Below are positions 59,317 to 64,000 of a DNA stretch of 64,000 nt, one piece after another. Every line of letters starts with the position of its first letter. Position 1 is the stretch's first letter. The stretch is from Candidatus Jingweiarchaeum tengchongense (GTDB lineage Archaea > Nanobdellota > Nanobdellia > Jingweiarchaeales > Jingweiarchaeaceae). The notes beneath the pieces are model-generated. The model had not been told where the DNA came from, made no database searches, and saw only the letters and a list, made by a program, of their open reading frames with translations. The DNA is taken from contig JAPDLJ010000003.1 in NCBI GenBank assembly GCA_025920705.1, positions 1 through 64,000 of the forward strand, read 5' to 3'. A program made the translations under genes and the position numbers.

Positions 59317-61638
59317 TCAAAGTACAAAATTCAATTTTTTGATGTTATGCATTTGCCTCAGATCATCCTTAAAAATTTCTAATTCTTTTGGAGCATCAAA
59401 TTCATCCAGTTTTTCATTCAATGCCATTCCCTTTTCTTTCTTATACTTCCAAACCGATGAATTGAGAGTGACGATTTTTTCTGTAAAATTGATTAACTGC
59501 TTGCTTACTTTTATTTTTCCTGGCAATCTTTCATGGTGGACACTTTTATTATATAATTCTCGATAGATCTTATCCGTGATGAATGGACAAATTGGTGCAA
59601 ATAACCTTAGGAGAATTTCCAAGCAAAAGTGGAGTGTGTATATTGCAGATTTATCTCCTTCGTATGCCCTCGATTTCACCATTTCTATGTAATGCGGTGC
59701 GAACAAATTCCAAACAAATCCACGGATCGCCTGTGCAGGTATGCTGAAATCAAGTTCATTATATCCATTCAAACATTTCTCTATTACCTCATTCAATTCA
59801 GCAATTATCCATTCATCACTTTTTTTCATCTTCTTTGGCTTCTTACAATTCTTGAAGCATGAGATGAACCTAGCCACGTTCCAGAACTTTGTTAGAAATT
59901 TGAAAGCACCATTCACTCTCTCCTCATTGTATCTAAAATCAGAGCCAAGTGAAGCTTCGCTCACACTCCACAATCTAAGCGCATCTCCACCATATTTATC
60001 TAACACAGGTTGTGGTAGCACGATATTACCTAGGCTCTTACTCATTTTCTGTCCTTTTTCATCAACACCCAAACCTGAGATCCATACATATTTAAAAGCT
60101 GGTTTTTTGAAAAGTTGGTATGCTCTGAGCAATGTGTAATACAACCATGTCCTCACGATTTCCTTTCCTTGTGGTCTAATCGAGCATGGGAATGTTCTTT
60201 TGAAAAGTTCATCGTCCCTCATATAACCACAAACAACCAGTTCAGATATACTTGAATCGAACCATGTATCAAATGTCCTTGTCTCTCCAACGAATTCGTT
60301 ACTGCCACACTTACATCTCTTTATTGGAGGTTTCTCCTTCCATGGTTGATAGTAATTCCCAGGTTTTGGTAGAAAGACTTCTTTACAATTCTTACAATAC
60401 CAGATTGGAATTTCTGTTCCATAGTATCTCCTTCTTGAAATCGGCCAATCGATTGTAATTGAATTCATCCAATCAATTAAGTATTGCTTTGATTCTGGTG
60501 GATGAAACTTTATTTTATCCACAATTTTTCTTAACTCATCTAAAAATTCAATTTGTTTTAAGTAAAATTCTTTCATGTTCACAAATTCAATTGGATTCTT
60601 TGACCTCCAACAGATAGGTGTTCGATGCATGATCTTTTCTTCTTTTTCAATTAAACCCATTTCTTTTAAGTCAGAGATTATTTTTTCTCTTGCTTGCTCT
60701 ACTTTCATTCCTTTGTATTTTCCACTTACATCAGTCATTTCACCTTTCTCATTTATTGCATATATTGGTTTGAGTTTCAATTCTCTAAACAAGCGAACAT
60801 CGGAGTAATCACCATAACTACAGATCATCACGAGTCCTGTTCCAAATTCTGGTTTTGCATATTCATGTGATCTCACTTCAACAACATTCTCGTAAATCGG
60901 TACGATCAAATGCTTACCTTCCAACTCTTTGTATCTTGAATCGCTTGGATTGAAAATAACGCAAGCACAGGCACATAAGAGCTCAGGTCTCGTTGTTGCA
61001 ATTACAACATCCTCATTCGTTTCCTTTACCTTGAACTTCAGATAGACCAACTTTGTCTCCATCTCTTTATATTCAATCTCAGCATCAGCAATCGTTGTTC
61101 TACAAACTGGGCAATAATTCGTTGGTCTTTCATCCTCGTATATTAAACCTTTTTTCCATAGTTCAATGAATGTCGCCTGTGTTATTTTTCTATAGCTCGG
61201 CCAATCAGTCCTATAGTAAAAATTAGAATATCCAATACCACTCCTCTCCATTACTTTCAACATTTCTTTTTCAAGTTCATCAAGTGCAGTGCTGCACAAT
61301 TGAATAAACTTTTCTCTTGGAACTTCATGTAATTTTATTTTGTACTTTTTTTCTGTGTAAACTTCAACAGGTAAACCATTCCTATCAATTCCACATGGGA
61401 AAAGAACCTCATAACCCTTCATTCTCATCGTCCTGGCAATCATGTCTATCTGTGAATAATGCGCGCTTGCACCAATATGCCATGTGCCACTCGGATATGG
61501 AGGAGGCGTATCAATTGTAAAAATTTTTTTCTTTGTTTTTTTATTGAAATCATAAATTTTTTCTTTCTTCCAAATTCTAATTATCTCCTCTTCAATCTTA
61601 GGATTCCATGATTTCTCCTTTATTTTTGGTTTGAGCAT
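59317..61638 (-). CDS. valS: Valyl-tRNA synthetase
   Basis: Class I synthetase that charges tRNA-Val. TPPPYPSGTWHIG is the HIGH region, GQKMSKSLGN the KMSKS loop. The CP1 editing domain runs about 170-370 (TTRPELLCACACVI). DWPISRRRYYGTEIPIWYC and a zinc-binding CKNC...CKCG follow. RPQGKEIVRTWLYYTLLRAY precedes the KMSKS part, then the anticodon helices. At 773 residues it is shorter than many archaeal ValRS, mainly in the C-terminal part. I use ATG 61638; an upstream TTG would add only seven residues. It lies on the same strand between 16S and 23S rRNA, an unusual place, and is divergent from a zinc-ribbon gene. Confidence 0.88.
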   Translation of the reverse strand: MLKPKIKEKSWNPKIEEEIIRIWKKEKIYDFNKKTKKKIFTIDTPPPYPSGTWHIGASAHYSQIDMIARTMRMKGYEVLFPCGIDRNGLPVEVYTEKKYKIKLHEVPREKFIQLCSTALDELEKEMLKVMERSGIGYSNFYYRTDWPSYRKITQATFIELWKKGLIYEDERPTNYCPVCRTTIADAEIEYKEMETKLVYLKFKVKETNEDVVIATTRPELLCACACVIFNPSDSRYKELEGKHLIVPIYENVVEVRSHEYAKPEFGTGLVMICSYGDYSDVRLFRELKLKPIYAINEKGEMTDVSGKYKGMKVEQAREKIISDLKEMGLIEKEEKIMHRTPICWRSKNPIEFVNMKEFYLKQIEFLDELRKIVDKIKFHPPESKQYLIDWMNSITIDWPISRRRYYGTEIPIWYCKNCKEVFLPKPGNYYQPWKEKPPIKRCKCGSNEFVGETRTFDTWFDSSISELVVCGYMRDDELFKRTFPCSIRPQGKEIVRTWLYYTLLRAYQLFKKPAFKYVWISGLGVDEKGQKMSKSLGNIVLPQPVLDKYGGDALRLWSVSEASLGSDFRYNEERVNGAFKFLTKFWNVARFISCFKNCKKPKKMKKSDEWIIAELNEVIEKCLNGYNELDFSIPAQAIRGFVWNLFAPHYIEMVKSRAYEGDKSAIYTLHFCLEILLRLFAPICPFITDKIYRELYNKSVHHERLPGKIKVSKQLINFTEKIVTLNSSVWKYKKEKGMALNEKLDEFDAPKELEIFKDDLRQMHNIKKLNFVL

Positions 61639-61722
61639 CAAAAATGATAAAATATACAAAAATTAAAACTTTTTTACAGGGATAAAGTTTTAATTGAATG
61701 GAAATTGATTTCTATTTAGAAA
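61639..61722. promoter_or_regulatory. Divergent promoter region, valS and zinc-ribbon gene
   Basis: 84 bp. For the plus gene, AAAGTTTTAATTG at about 61684-61696 lies about 27-39 bp before its ATG. For valS, minus-strand TTTTAATTTTTGTATATTTT around 61648-61667 is the candidate TATA region. No palindrome is seen. Confidence 0.45.
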
Positions 61723-62052
61723 ATGCCCGTTGATTACAAAGAGCTATACGAAACGAATTTGGCACTGAGAAAGATAAAGTGCCCGAGATGCAGAAATTAC
61801 ACACTCATCGCCTCTCCATCTCTTTTAAGCACGACAATCATCATTACCTGTGAATATTGTAATTATACACCGAATGAGGATGAACTTAAAGAAATAAATG
61901 AGAATGTGAGAAAAGAGATTCAAAGGAGAAAGATTGAGAAGACGATTTTAGGTCCAACCACACCCGAAACATTATGCGCTCATGAAAGATTGACAAAGGT
62001 GAAGGAGAACATTTACAGGTGTGAAGAATGTGGTAAAATATTTAGTTTTTGA
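61723..62052 (+). CDS. Zinc-ribbon protein of unknown function, 109 residues
   Basis: Two zinc-knuckle pairs: CPRC (about 20-23) with CEYC (about 43-46), and a C-terminal CEEC (about 101-104) preceded by a lone CAHE at about 86. A Lys/Glu helix (about 50-75) separates them. The layout suggests one or two small zinc ribbons, as in translation- or transcription-associated proteins. I cannot name a family. It is the only plus-strand gene between 16S and 23S and breaks any common rRNA transcript. Confidence 0.65.
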   Translation: MPVDYKELYETNLALRKIKCPRCRNYTLIASPSLLSTTIIITCEYCNYTPNEDELKEINENVRKEIQRRKIEKTILGPTTPETLCAHERLTKVKENIYRCEECGKIFSF

Positions 62053-62100
62053 GATTTTAACTCTACTTAATTTATGACATCATCCTTCTTAAATAATCTA

Positions 62101-62172
62101 TGGACCGGCTGGGATTCGAACCCAGGGCATCGAGCTTGCAAAGCTCGCGTCATACCACTAGACCACCGGCCC
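62101..62172 (-). tRNA. tRNA-Ala (anticodon TGC)
   Basis: A 72-nt cloverleaf on the minus strand. The acceptor GGGCCGG pairs with CCGGTCC and includes the G3:U70 pair that is the identity element of tRNA-Ala. The anticodon stem CGAGC/GCTCG holds loop TTTGCAA, giving TGC. The T arm has GGTTCGAATCC. CCA is not encoded. tRNA-Ala normally sits in the archaeal 16S-23S spacer; here it is still between the two genes but with its own promoter. Confidence 0.97.
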
Positions 62173-62192
62173 ACGAATTAATTAATTTCTCT

Positions 62193-62203
62193 AAAATTAT
62201 AAG
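62193..62203 (-). promoter_or_regulatory. Promoter of tRNA-Ala
   Basis: CTTATAATTTT on the minus strand lies 21-31 bp upstream of the tRNA 5' end, the correct TATA spacing. It suggests transcription independent of 16S. Confidence 0.55.
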
Positions 62204-62213
62204 TTTTGCTGAA

Positions 62214-63068
62214 TTATTTTATCCCTGCTGGAATTTCTAGATCAGTAACATTAACATAATCTACCCTTTCGATGATGATATATCCTTCAGCATAACCTGC
62301 TTCGCTACCTGTCCTAATAATACTTTCTAATAAGATACCATGCTCGCTCTCAAAACAAATAGAAGCGTTTATATCCGGCATAAATTTTGTAGCATTTGGA
62401 TATATTATCTCACCCAATTTCTTTATACCAATTGGGTTATAATAAAAACCAATTTTTTCACAATTTTTTTCAGCAATCGTTTTGTTTCCAAGATACTTTA
62501 TTTCAATTAATGGCAGTGAGGAAAAATATTTGTAGATATCTGGATTCAAAAGTTCTAAAATATCCTTTCTTTTTATTGTGGATGTGCTGCAGTTCCACGG
62601 AAGCTCATCCAGACCAATACAACCAAGTGAAACATCACTGATATTTCCACGTGCACAATCAATCACTTTACCTGCCTCTTCGTATGAAAATACTTCACAT
62701 GGAATTGTATAGTTCTCTTGTGTTTTATTTCCAGAAATCATCCGAGCAATTTTAAACAACATATTAGAAATTTCTTCAAAACTGAAGTCCTTTGATATGT
62801 TTATCACCTTCATGCTTTTTCTTTCACCATTTTTTCTACTCAAATTAAATTCCAATTCAATTACGTTCTCTGTAAAAGGATCATGTATCTTTAACACCAT
62901 TCTACCATCCAAACTCAAAGATTCAGTTTCATTAAATTTTTTAGAAGCTTTATTCACTATGTTTCTAGCCTCGTTTGATTCTCTACTTAGGACAAAGATA
63001 AAACTACCAATTACTACAACACCCAACAGTAAAACTATAATGATGGGTACAATTGCTTTTTTGTTCAT
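62214..63068 (-). CDS. Membrane-anchored extracellular protein of unknown function, 284 residues
   Basis: The N-terminal TM/signal anchor (about 6-26, VPIIIVLLLGVVVIGSFIFVL) is followed by an ectodomain with sequons and six cysteines, some pairable (CEVF..CARG, CIGL..CSTS, CEKI..CFES). The strand-rich pattern with LSLDGRMVLKIHDPF and a long middle resembles LolA/outer-membrane-lipoprotein-like folds seen in other archaeal exported proteins; this is a weak fold guess. It lies between 16S and tRNA-Ala on the same strand. TATA GATTTAAATGA at 63088-63098 gives a leaderless start at the ATG. Confidence 0.65.
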   Translation of the reverse strand: MNKKAIVPIIIVLLLGVVVIGSFIFVLSRESNEARNIVNKASKKFNETESLSLDGRMVLKIHDPFTENVIELEFNLSRKNGERKSMKVINISKDFSFEEISNMLFKIARMISGNKTQENYTIPCEVFSYEEAGKVIDCARGNISDVSLGCIGLDELPWNCSTSTIKRKDILELLNPDIYKYFSSLPLIEIKYLGNKTIAEKNCEKIGFYYNPIGIKKLGEIIYPNATKFMPDINASICFESEHGILLESIIRTGSEAGYAEGYIIIERVDYVNVTDLEIPAGIK

Positions 63069-63087
63069 AGTCTATTAATAATTTTTA

Positions 63088-63131
63088 TCATTTAAATCTA
63101 TTATTAGAAGAAATTGTCCTACTACTTAGTA
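63088..63131 (-). promoter_or_regulatory. Promoter of the 62,214 gene with TACTACTTAGTA motif, copy 2
   Basis: The TATA at 63088-63098 is about 20-30 bp upstream of the start. The 12-mer at 63120-63131 equals that at 56021-56032 and lies upstream of the TATA box. Confidence 0.45.
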
Positions 63132-63181
63132 GATTAAATTGAAACAAGTTTCAGAATAAAGTTTTGGTGCCTAACTAGAAA

Positions 63182-63189
63182 ATAAAAAA
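63182..63189 (-). terminator. T-rich stretch right after the 16S rRNA 3' end
   Basis: On the minus strand the 16S anti-SD CACCTCC is followed at once by TTTTTTATTTT. Archaeal RNA polymerase stops at such runs, so 16S transcription may end here rather than read into the protein genes. Confidence 0.4.

Positions 63190-64000
<811 letters not shown>

Noticed and set aside
59317-61638. Isoleucyl-tRNA synthetase
   Set aside because: The TPPPYPSGTWHIG box, the length and the DWPISRRRYYGTEIP region fit archaeal ValRS better than IleRS.

Overview
The window is from an AT-rich archaeon. The 16S and 23S rRNAs are archaeal in sequence, promoters have TATA/BRE boxes, many genes look leaderless, and there are an archaeal RNase P RNA, a Sec61beta, a TrmB-type regulator and an archaeal-type ValRS. 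The many secreted proteins with N-x-S/T-rich Ig-like domains, CGxGxC...NCxxDC modules and Gly/Pro linkers suggest a DPANN-type archaeon. That placement is inference and I assign no phylum. The visible 3' end of 16S predicts a Shine-Dalgarno core of GGAGGTGATCC, which fits several internal operon starts.

Layout. 1-3.85 kb: housekeeping genes (two tandem thymidylate-kinase-like genes, endonuclease IV, a ParB-like protein, an unknown protein, a 50-residue zinc ribbon). 3.85-47.7 kb, minus strand: a surface gene cluster whose transcription runs from high to low coordinates. Its order is a membrane receptor-like protein, a MinD-like ATPase, a LamG-domain protein, a secreted propeller-like protein, one uninterrupted 36.2-kb gene for a 12,055-residue protein, and two charged coiled-coil proteins. 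47.8-54.05 kb, plus strand: a divergent six-gene operon of exported, membrane-anchored proteins, including a duplicated two-gene module. 54.0-56.0 kb: Sec61beta, a 102-bp inverted-repeat element, a TrmB-like regulator behind a perfect 17-bp inverted repeat, RNase P RNA and a small membrane protein. 56.09-64 kb: 23S rRNA, ValRS, a zinc-ribbon protein, tRNA-Ala(TGC), a membrane-anchored lipoprotein-like protein and the 3' part of 16S rRNA. The 16S and 23S genes are about 4.1 kb apart with protein genes on both strands between them, so this is not an ordinary rRNA operon.

The most striking object is the giant protein. Its N-terminus is a winged-HTH followed by a transmembrane helix. About 11,500 residues of Ig-like modules follow, including about 21 consecutive units of about 330 residues that carry a three-unit higher-order periodicity. 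After a Cys-rich, Gly/Pro linker and a second transmembrane helix comes a cytoplasmic HerA/FtsK-type ATPase domain with intact Walker A and B motifs. By the positive-inside rule both ends are cytoplasmic and the body is an extracellular loop. Flanking genes share modules with one another: an FGSxxPG domain, a [IVL]TG[FY] motif after the first membrane helix, a juxtamembrane helical hairpin, and a short IS-x-K-x-Y cytoplasmic motif. I therefore propose that 3.8-54 kb encodes one cell-surface machine, possibly for contact with other cells coupled to an ATP-driven motor. The assignment to one system and its purpose are inference.
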